Positions 45,601 through 58,913 are shown, counted from the stretch's first letter. The stretch is DNA of 64,000 bases from Siderastrea radians (GCA_964017195.1 OZ024887.1:2256881-2320880); one strand, 5' to 3'. The notes: a model not told the origin generated them from the sequence alone. Numbers and translations are program-made.

Positions 45601-48600
45601 TAAATTACAACTCAATTGCATATTAAGTGAAATAAATAAAACATAATTGTTTCTTAACTTACAGTGGTACGCTAATTTACATATGTTTTACATGATGTTG
45701 TCTGTTATTTTCTTGCTAGCTGGTGAACAAGTTGATAGGGCCCTTCACTTATCTCTAGCAGCTTTACTGGGAAGTGACATTTACAACTTTGGAGAACTGG
45801 TAGGTTTCTTATGCATGTAACATTCTGTTACTTGAGCTTCCTGTACAATTTACATGTACAATGTTAAGTGGTAGTTTAATTATGCTTTGCGCGAACACTG
45901 TTCATGTGTATTGTATGGCTCATCATGGGAGGATCCAAGAATTTTCAGTGAGTGGCCTCCAAATGGCAACTTGCACTTGATACTTTAAAAGCTGAAGAGC
46001 GATTGATCAGCTCTACAAAATGTAGAACAATCAAAAGATTTCATGGTGACCTTGGTCTACATGGTCTTTGCATCATTTTTTGCTTGAAATGCATTTGATT
46101 CTTTTAAAGTTGAAAAGACAAGTACAGGTTTGAAGAAGGGGAGAAGGGGAGTCCATATCCCCTGGACCCTCCCCCTTGATCTGTCACTACTCATGATGTT
46201 AATATGTTATACAATCTACATTGTACAAAGGATGTACATATAGGATTGTAATCAGAATGTGGTTAGGGCCACAGGTACAAATTTGTGCATGTTTGTTCAT
46301 GTGAAAGAGTAGTAGTCAAGTGTTTATGCACCTTCCATCTGAAGGTGTATACAGTAAATGGGTACTGGCTTACTGTTAAAATGTTGGGTGACACCCTGCA
46401 GTGGATGAGGAGCCATTTAAAGAGAGTAACATTGCTTCATTAAAAAAAAAAATTGGGGCAAGCACCAACAATGTTGGTTAAAGTAAATCATGTGGCCTGA
46501 GTGCCACTTACTGTCTGTGAGTAACCGGTGTTAGTAAATACCAAACCAGTGGATAATGTTTTTCACGTGCTCTGATTGACTACTCAAACTTGGGATTTTG
46601 TGCACACATTTTTTCCTGAGTTTGATGCTGGCTATCCACTTGTTTGGTATGTACTAGAACAATTATTTGCCTTTGTTATTTTTATCAGAAGAACTTTCTT
46701 GTTCTGTACATGTAACGGTATATATGCATACACCTACAGTATATTTGTTTATTTTCTCAGTTAGCACATCCAGTTCTCGAGTCCCTCAAAGGAACACAGC
46801 ATGGATGGCTAATAGAACTACTCTATGCTTTCAACAGTGGTATGTAATTTATTTTGTGGCGTGAGTGTCCATTATGTATGCCACGTACCATGCATGACAA
46901 GGAATTTAAAGGGTACAATAAGTTTACTACAACGTAGGTACATGCATTGGGAAACTTGAAACAGGCTCTGAATCTGCACGTGTATCTTTTCAACTGCAGG
47001 AGACTTGGCCAAGTTTGAACAGCTTCGACATCATTGGCAGAAACAGGTAATTACATGTAGTTTCAGTTTAATGTAGTTCACACTGCCCCTGCAGGACTCA
47101 TGGAGAATCCCCTCTTGTTGTCCAGGATATGTAGGTTTCCTCATTACCCTGCTGTCAGGACGGGGTCTAGTAATACCCGTTTTTTTTTTTTGGGTGGTCA
47201 TTTGCCCCAGACCTCCAGTTTTCACTTGGCCAAACAAATACTCGTCACATCTTTTGATAGCAGGTTAGGGCTTGTATCTTGAGTGGCCATAATATATTTT
47301 GCACCCTAGGGGAGGGTCAACAACAGCGGGGTCTAATTCCCCTGGGGCTTTTCTTGTTGGACAAGTAATGAGTAATAAGTGTTGGGCATAGTGACACTTA
47401 CACCTACATGTACACTGTACTGAAAGCATTAATTCCATCCATTCTCGTGTGTTTTTCCTTCTGCAGGCTGATTTAAATCACAACTATAAAAACCTAAGAC
47501 AGAAGATCAGTCTGCTGTGTTTGATGGAGGTGTGTTCTTCTTTTCCATCTGTTGCTTGTCATTACAGACATAACTGGAGACTGATTCAATTCTGTTTCTT
47601 GCCACAGTTGACTTTCAAAAGGCCATCTAATGACAGAAACCTCTCATTTGAAATGATAGCTAAAGAAGCACAGCTACCACTTGAAGAGGTAAGGAAAGAA
47701 AGTGCGCTGCACATACATGGGCCATGAACACACCCTGTAGGTGGTACAACCATTTGCTGTTTAACTGAATCAGCTAAGGTTTTTCTGAAGCTGTCCATTT
47801 TCTAAAGTTGTATCAAGCTGAGTCCCGTTGTTCCTTATTCAAATGTACGTAAATGTACTCACAATTATAGATGTATTGTATGCATACAAGTGTATAAATT
47901 TAGTTTCAAGTGCATTTTGCTCTGTTTGTTTGTTTTTTTCAGCCTAGTTAGAACGCTTCACCATTCCACTGTGGAAAAATTCTCCTTGCATTTGTAGGAA
48001 AACATATGATGCACTGTAATATTGACTGAGTAAAAACAATGGTTTCAATGTGTTGCAAATTACTTGTATTTCTATCACAGGTTGAACTTCTTGTAATGAA
48101 AGCTTTATCCCTTGGTTTAGTAAAAGGTAAAAAGTCTACTTTTGTTGATGTTACAGTGTTCTCCCTAGTTTTCAGGGTAACAGGTAGGTGAGTTTTTTAG
48201 ACCGGTAAAGCAGCTCTGTTGAAAATCCTTTTCTACCCTGGAGTTAAAGTGTCGTTATGAGACCCGAAATGTTGCCCGCACGACACTAGGCTCACGCACG
48301 CTTCCAAACCGTTGATGTTTACACTTCCTGTTACTGTATTAATGTACAGACAAACGTCGGGAAGAAAAAGCTTACAGTAACCTGAAAAACGTACGGAGAA
48401 ATGCCAGTAGAAGATGAGACAAATTCCTTACAAAGGCACAAACGAAGACCTTCAAGGAGAAGACAATACTAACAGCACGTTATGAACAAACCTGAACAAA
48501 CCAGTGCACGGATAAACGTCGAGAAGATAACGCTAATATCTTACGACAATGCTAACAACATCTTAATTAAGAATATACGAACACACGGTCAAACGTCGAG

Positions 48601-50170
48601 AAGATAACAATAGTATTTTTCGAATGTTCTAACATAAGGAGAAATGTCGACAGTCGGGAAGATGAGGGAAAAGTTGAGAAGATGAGACTATTATCTAACA
48701 AACTTTGAAACGTCGAGATAATAAGACTTCGTCTGCTATCGTACGAACGCATGGACAATGAAAAAAGTTACACTAAGACGTGGTACGTTGTACAACTGAC
48801 ATAAATCATTTCATAATTCAATCCGATAATAGATCCTTTCACAATCCAAAACTGTTGGATGTTTCTAATCCAGGCCTCAGTATGTGGTTCTAACCGGTAA
48901 CAAGCGATGCTGCAGGCGGTAAATTTTACCGGTTACCGCCTGATAAGGAGAACACTGATGTTAATGGGATTTCTGGGTTCATGTCTATTATAAATTTCAT
49001 TCATTGGCATTGTAGAGTTGTGGTAATCATGTGTAGTTTTGCTTCTTCATAAAGGTGTCTGTAGTGTAGGTTTGACTGGTGGTGCGAAACGCCTTGTACA
49101 AATAAGTAGAAATAAGTAAAGAGATGAGAAGCTGTTCGACTGTTTGATTCATTTACTAACCATTTAACACGATAATGTTGGTGGAAATACCTGTGGGAAT
49201 GTTACCTGGCCGAAAAGTTGTCAATTACAATGTGTCATTCTTTCTAGTGTTGCTGTATTTTGTAGTCTATCTACAATCATTCGGTGTAATATGTGGTATT
49301 CCTTCACTTGTCACCAGGCTCCATTGATGAGGTTGAACAGATGGTGCACATGACCTGGGTTCAACCACGAGTACTGGACCTGAATCAGGTAATCCTGCCC
49401 ACACCCCCTCCCCAGTGAGCTGTAGCTCCTAGTACCATGTCGATATAATTTTAGATTCATGCAAGTGTGTACCATAATAAAGGCGTTGCATAGCAATTTC
49501 AATCCATGTCTCATACAAGGCTACGTGACAATTCCAGAAGATTGCCGAAGACTTCCGAAGATTCCCGAGAAAGATCCGAAAATATTTCGACTGTAACTCA
49601 AATACATTTCAAGCCCAGGGCACCAGTTTAGTTTACCAAACCTACAACGCTCATTTTGCTAAGTGTCTCAACTACTTTTGTCGCTCACTGAAGCTACGTA
49701 CGTGCATGCAACATCGTAAACGCAGGGAAACTACCGCTGAATGGGATACTGCAGAATATGCAACTCTGATTGGCCGCACATGTATTATTCATGACATAGG
49801 TCTAAGGTAAAATTCAGTGATTGTATTCTAGGTGCTTAAAATACAGAGAGCTCTTAATAATTGAAGAAAACGTCTAGTCTGTATTACTTCTCTGACACTT
49901 CTTAGTCTAACGAACGAATGGTGTTCTTTAACAGGGATAAGCTATCACACTGTTGTTGTGTTTCTCTTGCTTGTTCTCATTAGATTAATCACATCAATTG
50001 ACTAACGTTCCAATGATGTTGTTTAACAGGGATGCGCTCTCATACTGTTTTTGTGTTTTGCTTGCTCTCATTAGATTGGTCACATGAGGGATCGGTTATC
50101 AGAGTGGTGTGATAAGGTTAAGACTCAAGTATACTCTGTTGAAGACCAAGGCCCCGAGCTGCTGGTGTAA
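39635..50170 (+). CDS. PSMD13: 26S proteasome regulatory subunit PSMD13 (Rpn9), 16 exons
   Basis: Non-ATPase lid subunit of the 19S regulatory particle, a PCI-domain scaffold protein. Exons: 39635-39729, 40488-40566, 41251-41285, 42108-42163, 43404-43447, 43585-43671, 44214-44309, 45340-45415, 45720-45799, 46761-46839, 47000-47046, 47467-47529, 47608-47688, 48081-48126, 49318-49388 and 50075-50170. They sum to 1131 nt, 376 residues, the same length as I recall for human PSMD13. All junctions are AG/GT and in phase. Diagnostic stretches are [42 protein letters not shown] and [13 protein letters not shown]; the last two lie in the PCI/winged-helix C-terminus. Introns 4, 7 and 14 carry DNA transposons. 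It is probably a constitutively expressed housekeeping gene, consistent with the YY1-type motif upstream. Confidence 0.95.
42609..43119. mobile_element. 511-bp near-perfect palindrome with TTAA duplication, PSMD13 intron 4
   Basis: The termini are AGTGGTACTATGATCAAAAA, inverted on the right, with TTAA at 42605-42608 and 43120-43123. Arms of about 215 bp match closely, leaving a loop of about 80 bp. The AGTG terminus and TTAA duplication are shared with the element at 31991-34241, so this may be a non-autonomous relative. There is no coding content. Confidence 0.8.
43251..43296. repeat. (ATT)n microsatellite, PSMD13 intron 4
   Basis: A run of att/tta triplets with few interruptions, preceded by a short (atg)n tract at 43227-43250. 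Confidence 0.9.
44401..45179. mobile_element. 779-bp TIR element, PSMD13 intron 7
   Basis: Long inverted termini: GGG(T/C)GATTCCAGAAAATATCC and the following ATACCATACCACGGACGGC match on both sides. ATTATT is repeated directly at 44395-44400 and 45180-45185. No transposase is recognised. Two long overlapping antiparallel frames fill the core (148 codons plus, 203 codons minus), but neither resembles a known family. Confidence 0.75.
48154..48957. mobile_element. 804-bp hAT-like non-autonomous element, PSMD13 intron 14
   Basis: The termini are CAGTGTTCTCC and, inverted, the same 11 bases; CAGTG-type ends are common in hAT elements. The inner parts diverge but both contain accggtaa-like sequence. 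ATGTTA is repeated directly at 48148-48153 and 48958-48963, shorter than the expected 8 bp. The core is rich in repeated aacgtcgagaagat-like words (about 48360-48720). No transposase. Confidence 0.65.
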
Positions 50171-50197
50171 ATTATCTACTTGGTTTATTTGTGATAT

Positions 50198-50203
50198 AAT
50201 AAA
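50198..50203 (+). terminator. PSMD13 poly(A) signal
   Basis: AATAAA 28 bp after the PSMD13 stop codon, the first such signal downstream. This implies a very short 3' UTR. Confidence 0.7.
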
Positions 50204-50262
50204 ATATAAACGTTTTGAATTGTAGGAAGTTATCTTGCTTTGTAACATGTATGTGAGGAAAT

Positions 50263-50288
50263 CCTCCTCCTCCTCCTCCTCCTCCTCA
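50263..50288. repeat. (CCT)n microsatellite
   Basis: About nine perfect cct/tcc triplets just downstream of PSMD13. Confidence 0.95.
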
Positions 50289-52900
50289 TAAGACCTCCGG
50301 GTGGTGCATGAGGCAAGGAAAGGGGAAAATCTAGGGCCGGTTTTTTGAAAGTCGATTATTGAGATTAAACGTTAACCAAGGTTCCTGTTTCTCTTGCTGA
50401 AAAGTGACAAAAGTGCTAATTTATTTACATTGCTACTGTAATTTATAGTGGCAGCATACAACAGCAAGAGAACACTCTCCCCTCATAATCTCTTGCAGTC
50501 TCTCCTATCTATTGTCTTCTTTATAAACATTTTAACCATTTTAAAAAGTCTAAAAGATGTACGGAACCATGCCCTGCAACCTGGAAATGTCTTGAAATCT
50601 CGTACAGAGAATAAAAAAGTTCCACGAACGGAAGAAAAGCATTCCTTTTAGATAAAAAGCTCTTTATAACATTTTTAAGGGATCCGTTTCCCAGTTCTGC
50701 GTATCAAGTTGTGGCTGACTCATGATTATGATGCCCTTTGGCTGTTTTTTTTTTTAGGTAATCCATTTCAGATTTCATATATTTTGATTGTTTTGGTTTT
50801 CGCTTCACCTGGAAAAAAATTCGGAACAGACCTATCTATGTTTGCATTCTAAATAAACACGTTTTGTGTAAGGAAAGATCTAAGTGGCTAAAATCTATTA
50901 GCTGAAACCCGGATTAGGACACCACTCTGAACGATCGACCTCCGTGGACGGAACATTCAGATTGCAATCTGAGAATGATTTGTTCCTAAATGAAACAGAA
51001 AATCGAATTGTCGATCGCAAAATCGGATACAACTCGACTTCTTAAGCCAAGACGTAGAAAATGAACGACGAAGTCGCGAAAAATGGCGAAAAGCGATTGG
51101 CGTAGTTTCGAGTCGCGAGCGACAATGACAAAAACGGACCTTGAGACAGTCTAAATCCAGATTTCAGATTGGATTAAAGTAACTCCCCCTTTCGTCGCTA
51201 GTACGACACACTCCGCAAGTTTGATACCTATTTCGTTTCCACATCTTTCGCTGTCATTCCTCAGCCATCAACCGCCAATTGAACAAAGGCCCCGAAACGA
51301 CACTAAAGATCTTCTTGATTAGTGCATCTATTGGCTAAAATTCCAGGCGAAATTGAAAACAAAAAAGGCTACACACCATGCAATATTTGAAATAGGCAAA
51401 CAGTGACTACACTCTTTTTCTTTTGTAAGAACCATTTTTATAAGGACGTTGAGGCTGAGATTTGCCCCCAAATTTAAGAAACTGTCTGGGCTAAAATAAG
51501 AACATCCTCAGGCTCAGCCAAATTCTACGCGTTCTTATAAAAAAAAGAGTGTAGTTGACTTCACGTTTGTTACTTTTGCTTCATCTTACTCACTTAGTTT
51601 CAGACCGAGTCATAGTCTGGAGCAAGCTAATAAACATGATGTCTAAAAATAGTCTTTTTCCCCACGCAATTGCTTTTTGAGATTTCAATACGGCTGCGCG
51701 CGCGGATGACTCAGACAAATGTTGATTTTAAAATGGCACGTTCTTCGCTCTTCATTGCAGGTTTCTCTATAAACATTCCTTGAAAAAGCACGTAACACAA
51801 AAATATCGCACAGGGTTGAATCAAAACAACTTTTACTTTGACTCAAACAAAGGAACTGTGTGTTCGCTGAGAAATCGATGCAACATTGCCGGCCGGCTAA
51901 CAAAATTTGGGCAATTTCTACGTGGACCTAAGTAAACGAGAAAGAATTGTGGGGGACAGATTAAGGAAGGACCAAAATCAACGGAAAATGTGAGTGAGAC
52001 AGTTGTTGACCTTACATGGTCCTTTGTTCTTTAAAAAAATCAGCCATTAAACTTGGGGGAAGAGTATTTCGAAAATTCCGTTCCTAACATTCATACGCCT
52101 CAGTTTCGGTCAAATTGTAACGTAATTGTGTTTTATCTCAGTCTTTTATGTGGTACTCTTTGAGCTGCGTTAATAATACATTCACTTTGTGTTAGCAGTC
52201 TGATCTTATTATAGAAAGGACAACCCTGAAAATGAATGTTGAAACTTCTGGTATCGAGTGTGATACAATAAGAGCACAATTTTTAAAAAGCTATTTATCA
52301 CACTGAATCAGTGGCACAAACCACTTAGAAAAAAAAATCATTATAAGCCACCACCTTACATTACACATGTCGTATGTCCTGCCCGCCCCAGCTCACGTGA
52401 GGAACTGTTGGATGCCTTTTATATGTCACTATCACTTTCTCTTCTCTCTGAAGTTATAACCGTATGAGTTTGCGTCTTCGTTCACACGATAAGGAAAAAT
52501 GGATCAGCTAACGGTGACCATTCTTCAAAGTTTGTTTCAACTGCTAAGATGTTGTTTATGGTTCCCGTAGCACACGTGCGTGCAGACATGCGCACACAGT
52601 CTTCAATTCAGACTCTTTATTCTGCTTAACGTAAAATATTTTCATTTTATGATTGAAATTAAAACACTGCTGATTAATTACAGCAAGTTCAAATCTTCGG
52701 GTAAACTGGCTTCCCTAGTTTTTAATTTGATGAAATGTTAACAACTTTGGACATATTGGATCTAGCCAAAAATTGTTTTCTTAAAATGGAAAAAAGTCTT
52801 ATAATGTGAGGTACACTTCCCCCTCGATCAGGATCGTATAACAAACGAATAATTTATGGCACTGACTACCTCGGGTCTTAAGTCATTAATTCTTTTTTTT
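50289..52900. other. Intergenic DNA between PSMD13 and the next gene
   Basis: I see no supportable gene. The region must contain at least one 5' UTR exon of the gene at 52933, because that start codon lies just after a splice acceptor, but I cannot place it. One foldback element (51408-51553) is present. Confidence 0.4.
51408..51553. mobile_element. Small foldback MITE (about 146 bp)
   Basis: Inverted termini TACACTCTTTTT...GTAAGAAC and GTTCTTATAAAA...GAGTGTA, with a second inner match around aggctgag/ctcagcc. A tgac direct repeat lies on both sides but is not flush with the right end, so the exact borders are uncertain. Confidence 0.5.
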
Positions 52901-52932
52901 GTCTTTACAGCGATGTAGACTGTGACTCCATT

Positions 52933-54438
52933 ATGCACTGGTCAATTTGGTGCTCTGTTCTGATCGTTGTTTTGCTTCTGGCAGTACAGTATGGAGATGG
53001 TAAGCTAGGATGTGATGCGAACTAGATATATTAGAGACCGTAAACAATAGGCGGATACCGAAAGTACTGTGCTTCTGTACTGTTTTTACGTCATTAGGAA
53101 GTCTTCCTATCTTTGGCGTGAACAACATGGCGCCGATGAAGAGAACTTGGGACTCTCTTTTGCCGGTGTTACGGACGGGAACGTTATTGTCGCTTAAGGT
53201 CCCTATGAGTCCTTGCTTACGTGCTCTAAATGTAATTTTTAAGTTGAATTGCGTTTCCAATATTAGGTGCTATTTCAGTATTGGCGTTGTGCATAAAAAT
53301 CAGCCATTGATATGGCTTTCTCTCCTGAATGCAGTCGTTTAACTCATGTCATGAAGAAAACAGCCAATCAGAAGGCTAGAAGGGGGTGACATATTAGACG
53401 GTATCCACAGGCTTTATTCATATTCAGTACGGTTTTCAGTGTTTTGCGTTACTTCCTTTTTCCTTTATCCTTTTTTTTTAATTAGGTAAATCGGGGGTTT
53501 CAGAGAAGGACACATCTGAGGATGAAATTGAGCAGGAATCTCACAGGGTAAGAACTTGACTTGACTAATCTTGAGATTTTTCACAATAGAATGCTTTAAT
53601 ATACACGAGAACCACTGCTTAAGCTGAAGCCATTATATATAAACACCTGATATAAGTTAAATATCTCGCTATACTTAGAGTATTCATATATCTCATTATT
53701 CTATAAATAGCCCCTGGATATTACTCAGAGACTCATAATCTCTTGATAATAGCAAGCGCTCAACGTGAAATAACCAATTGTAGGTCTTTAAGAGGAACAA
53801 GAACACACGTTGGTGTAACACGTTGAACTTTCTTTCTCTGATTAAAACTTAAACGACGTCTCTACGAATTTATCTCCTGGATTATTCAGCCACATTGTAT
53901 AAATTTAACGATCTGGACCAATCGCGAAATATTTCGAAGAAAGTGAAGCTATTTCTCAAAGGGGGTCGTCATTAGCGTGGCCATCGAGGTTGCGTAAAGT
54001 CCCTAAAACCACAACACAATACACAAGCAGCCTTCAAACACGTCCCTTCAAACACCTTCAATCTTCCACTACACCACCACCGCCGCCGCAACGTTCCGGC
54101 TTCATATACGCGGTAGTAAGGTGCCCCGCTTGTTCACCTGAGTGCAGGATGAGACACTCCTAAGCAAGGATGGCTGCTACCTATTTCATTTGACTTCACA
54201 TTTATTTTTGTTTTCTTTGCAGTCTGAGATTCCTCGTCACCACCGTAGTCGCGAGGCTCACAGCCACCGTAACAGGAGGGCGGAGCGGGGACGCTATCGC
54301 TCCGTTTTAGCTGTAGGCGTTGGCTGTGCAGTGGCGGGAGGCTGGATTTGCTTGGCAACCGTGGTTTACGTCGTAAGATATATTCGCGCAAAAAGAAAAG
54401 CAGCGGCTCATGACTCATCTGAAGATGACTTGCTGTGA
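52933..54438 (+). CDS. Small type I membrane protein, 114 aa, three coding exons
   Basis: Exons 52933-52999, 53486-53547 and 54223-54438, in phase. Residues 1-20 form a signal peptide (MHWSIWCSVLIVVLLLAV). Residues 24-66 are a short acidic then strongly basic, His/Arg-rich segment with dibasic sites (RNRRAER, 59-65). Residues 70-95 are a transmembrane helix with GVGCAVAGGW. A short tail (RAKRKAAAHDSSEDDLL) is basic then acidic. No extracellular domain is recognised. The start follows an acceptor at 52910 (ttacag), and an upstream ATG followed directly by TAG lies in the same exon. The layout resembles the MANSC-type gene at 58914-61113, including a Gly-Cys-rich helix, which suggests a diverged paralogue or an isoform-like relative that lacks the cysteine-rich exon. 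I do not recognise its function. Confidence 0.65.
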
Positions 54439-55890
54439 TTAGTCAAAGGCTGAACAACATCCAATACTTAAATCATGTCATCAGGATTTGATGGAACATT
54501 TAAAAACAAATCAAATATAATCTTACAACTGAGATTGAAAGAGATTGAAATTGAGTGTGGTGTTAGTGATGTTTGATGCAAATAGATGCAGAAATGATTC
54601 GGTGAGTCATTGACAGTAACTTTGTTTACTTGGTATATATGCACAAAGCGAGTACAAGGTTGAGTTCAAGATTGAACGACTTTCGATGCCAGCCGAATCT
54701 TTTATCATACAAAAATAAGTACACATCGAGAGTGATAAAATAATCAATGCAACCTTGTTGTTGGTTTACAAAGCAAAATACGCTTTTATTGAACTTTCTC
54801 TAATACGTATGTATTTTCTCTGATCGATATTTGGGTGGGTTGATTGTGTAAGAGAACATCTTCGTGTGATTAAATAGCATACTAGACGTTGCAGATGGAA
54901 TCAAAAAAAAGTTGCAGCAAGTTAAAACGATAATCTCCGATAAATGTCATAAATTAGATGTTATTAGAAGTAGCTTTTGGATTGGAGAATAGGGTGGTTT
55001 ATTGGCAAGTGCATTCAACTAATTAAACATTAAAGTAAACATTCTTTAATGAGTCAGTTATGTTCACTTTGTTAACGTGCGGCATGAAGTTTAAAACAAG
55101 GCTTTAGAAGTGAGAGCGAACTGAATTAAAAATTTAGAATCATTGGTCACTGTAGTCTCACTTTAAGACGATCATACATGTAGGTTGATCGCTCTCCGGC
55201 TCCCTCCCGGGAGAAAGAGATTGCGGACAAGCTTGGCACCTCTGTAAATCGAGATTCTGGAAATGGAGTGCTGTTTGAAACAACCAAATCTATTTGATAA
55301 TCCATTTTTTGGGATGTGAGATGTGGCATATTCAATCGGGTCGGGATCCGACAATTTAGGCAGCAAAACAGACGATATTCGAGATTTTTATTCGTCAACG
55401 TTACGCAATTTGCCATTCGGGATTGCACTCAACAACAATAAAGAAGCTTCATTTGCACGACTAGAAATCAGTACAGTTTTGCAAAAGCGTAGGATAATAT
55501 TGAAGGTCAACAAGAAATTGGTCGGGTGCATAGGACTGGAACGCTATGGGAGACCCTCTGCAAGGAGAGTCCTGTTTCCTGTTTCACACTTGAATTCACA
55601 ATAACAACAAAGGACTTTTCACGTCATGATGTTTCAATGTCTTTATCAGGTAAGAGTAGATCCAAAAATAGCGAGTGGTGTAAAAATCCTGCCTGATAAA
55701 TCTTGTAATTATGGAACACGAAGTCCATAGTCATGACCTATCGCTCCCAGGCTCCTTCCAGTGCAGTGCAATCGCCTTGATGAAGTGCGCAGGTTCAAGT
55801 CGCTCTGGCAGCAGGAAGATCCCAGTTCTTTAACGAGTGAATCTAGTTACGCACTGGAAAGTATGTTTACAGAGAGGTTTGTCAAGTTAA
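54439..55890. other. Intergenic DNA, no gene seen
   Basis: This follows the stop of the 114-residue protein gene. No coding exon, RNA gene or clear transposon end is recognised. The short frames at 55147-55604 have no family resemblance. Confidence 0.4.
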
Positions 55891-55894
55891 TATT

Positions 55895-56425
55895 GAAGGT
55901 TGAAGACCTTGAAGCCCTCCAAAACCCGGGCTGCCAGAATAGTTGCAAGAACTGTGCGCAGCAACCCGGCAATGGACGTTCTGAAATGGCCCACGCTGGA
56001 GAAGCGCCGTCGTAAATCTGTTTTTAAACTCGTTAAGAAATGCCTGCAAGGGCAATGTCCCCAATATTTTAAAGAATATTTTAAACGTAATAATACAATC
56101 CATGCGCGCGCCACTAGACAAAGTAACCTTTTACATCCACCTGCTGTGAGGACTGAGATCGCAAAACGATCCTTCTATTACTATGGTTGCACTCTTTTTA
56201 ACGAACTATCTTGATGGTATTTTTCGTATTCATTTGCTTTTAAATCTTTTATTTGTACATAGTTTTCTATCTATATTATTATTAGTGTTAGTGTAATGCA
56301 TATGTATGCATAGTGTTAGTACATTGTTGCGCTCAGGGCTCCCATTGATAACAGACAACTTTTTGCATCTGAAGGGGCTACCCTGAGCGGTATAAATCAA
56401 TAAAGGTTCTTCTTCTTCTTCTTCT
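55895..56425 (+). mobile_element. L2/CR1-like LINE 3' fragment
   Basis: The frame ending at 56214 encodes the C-terminal tail typical of CR1/L2 reverse transcriptases: RAARIVARTV, then LKWPTLEKRRRKSVFKLVKK, PQYFKEYF, and a final KRSFYYYGCTLFNELS before the stop. A short 3' UTR, AATAAA near 56399 and a (ttc)n tail at about 56407-56425 follow. It is 5'-truncated and therefore not mobile. A small frame just upstream (from 55761) could be part of the same element in another reading frame. Confidence 0.75.
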
Positions 56426-58880
56426 ATTTGTGACACTGTTTTTGTGTCAAGACATTGTCACTGTCATACTATACCAGTCGTCACGAACAGGTGCTTTGAG
56501 CTTGCCACACTGCGCATGCTCCAGTTTAAGATCATTAGTAATGGTCTCTAAGGAGTTGAGTGACTTCATCTTTTGCTGAGAATCTACAGAAAACATCGTG
56601 TTTTTGGTAAGTAAATATGGATTGATATTAACGTATATGTTGGTTTCTATAGCAAACGTTTGCTTGAGAGTTCACGCAAAATTTAAGCCTGCATTTTCGG
56701 AAAATATTGTCAACACAACAAGTGGTCATTCCACGAGCCGTTTAACCTGACAGAGTTTGGCCCTCAATTTAAGATCTCGCGAGAATTTGTTTTTCTGTTT
56801 CTACGAAACTGATGAAAGAGGTTCAAATTAGCGTATTTTAGGACGGAAAATGGATAAGTAAAAAATAACTCGAGATTCAAAATACACCAGCATTTTAAAC
56901 TACAAATATAATTTGACATTTATACAAGCATGGTCGAGTGAGTCGTCTGGTGGGACCTTCATGGTCTGTTTTTCAACTTCAAATTTTAAGTTTTTAAATT
57001 GCTGTTTTTTTTTTATTTGGCCCTTTAGTACCAAACACTTCTCTTATCTAAGGAATTAAACCTTTTAATTTTTAACAAAATATTTTAAAGGCTTCAAGAA
57101 ATTCACAGAATTGAACTACATGTGCGTTCGTTCCGGAATATTGATTACAAACACCCATTTGACAACACGACGAGCACAGTGATATTAGCTAAGGCAGCGT
57201 GAAATAAGTGCAGAGATGCGTTGACTTTTCATTTATGCTATTCCCGCCTCCTTTAAAAATCCCTTTGTGTAGACTAATTTGCACCGCTCGATGAAGTGCT
57301 CAATGGCTTTATATTTGTCATCCAAGATCGTTGGCAGCAGGGGATCTGTTTCTTATTGGATATAATGTTCACCGATAGCAGAAAAAAAATGAAACCTCTA
57401 AAAAAGGGTTTTTCTCTGGTATCCTGAAAAGAATTCAGACATGACTTATCGGACTTTTATTGAAATCCCATGTGGAATGATTCCCACAAAATTTGATTTC
57501 TAATCTTTTTTTAAGCTTTGAGGAGGAAAGCGTTCATGTTTGCATGAGCTTCCCGTGGCGGGTGCTTAGTTCAAGCCCACCCCTCCCTCCACGATTCTAT
57601 TAGAGACGGTTAAAAGTACTTTAAAGTCATTTTTTGTGCAAAACATCATCAAATTGGACAAAACTCATCAATTGTTTCATAAAAAATCAAATATTAGCCA
57701 CAACCAAAAAAAGAAAAAAATTTTTTTGAAAAGAGTTGTTCAAACCCACCCCTAGATAATTGTCCTGAAAAAATTAATAAATTAAAAACATTCAAGCCCC
57801 TGAAAAAATAATAATCATTTTTTATAACAATTTTTATTATAATTGTTATTCTTCTGTATAAAGCCATTTTTTAGGACAAAAACGTCGTGACAAAACAGGC
57901 GCGAAAATACGTGACATGCGGCAGACGCGCTAAGCACCAGGGCTCGAAATTTACGGTCGCAAATTTGTGACTGGTTCGAGGACATTTGCTCCTTAAAAAA
58001 ATAACTTAGGAGCAAGATTGGTTCTTCACCTTTTGGCAGTTACTTTCAGCTAAGGACCATTTTCATAAAAAATACATTTTCTGCTCCTTGTTAGACCAAA
58101 TTTACTCCTAAAATTTTGAACCTAGGAGCAGAATTGCACTCGACTATCGTGCCTCCCCTACAAGGTAAAGTTGCACACAAGCCACAGGGGGGAGACCACC
58201 GGACCTAAATTACCGCCAGCAGTATGTACCTGGGTGGAGAGAGACAATATGGAGTACTGAAATGTTTTTGTCTAAGGAAACGCGGACCTTTACGTCACCG
58301 CACCTCCCACTATTAATTGCTTCTCCTGATAAGCGAAATACATCCGTCACACCAATGAAATCTTTTTATATTTCACAAATCTGATTTCAGAAAATTACTA
58401 TTGCATTTGGCGCCATGTTTTGGGTTTACCTTGGTGTGAGAACCTGACGAGATTTTTTGTTTTGTAAGGTATTGTTTTGCTGTACGCTATCGTTAAAACG
58501 TTTTGTTTCCTTTGTTTCACCTCATCCGTGAGTTTTACGGGTTCTTACACCGAGGCAAAGCGCATGTTTGGCCTCTTTTCAAAGTGATATAAAAAACCCG
58601 ACAAGGGTCGCTGAAGAAGGAAAGACATCTGGATGAAAAGGATGAAGGGTGGAAGATGCATTTTACAGCTACTTTTGTACGTAACCTAATTAAAAAAAAT
58701 CAGTCTCATTTCAATCTACGTGTAGTTTGAAGCTTGAATTGAGGTTATTATGCATGTTTAAGTAAAGTAGACTTAATTAATCTTAAGAGATAACTTGCTC
58801 GTGTGACGACTCCAGATACAGACCACTAAAACTAAATTTCTAACGATTTATTTTTCTCGATCTTTTCAAATTCTGTTACA
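56426..58880. other. Intergenic DNA, no gene seen
   Basis: AT-rich, with A/T homopolymer runs, for example around 57700-57830. No protein-coding exon is recognised. Any 5' UTR exon of the following gene would lie here or slightly upstream of 58880. Confidence 0.4.
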
Positions 58881-58913
58881 GAATTTGAGCTACAAAGTTG
58901 GAAGGACGAAAAC

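Noticed and set aside
57936..58140. Possible hAT terminus (cagggctcgaaattt-like, at 57938)
   Set aside because: The left end looks plausible, but I found no matching inverted right end or target duplication.
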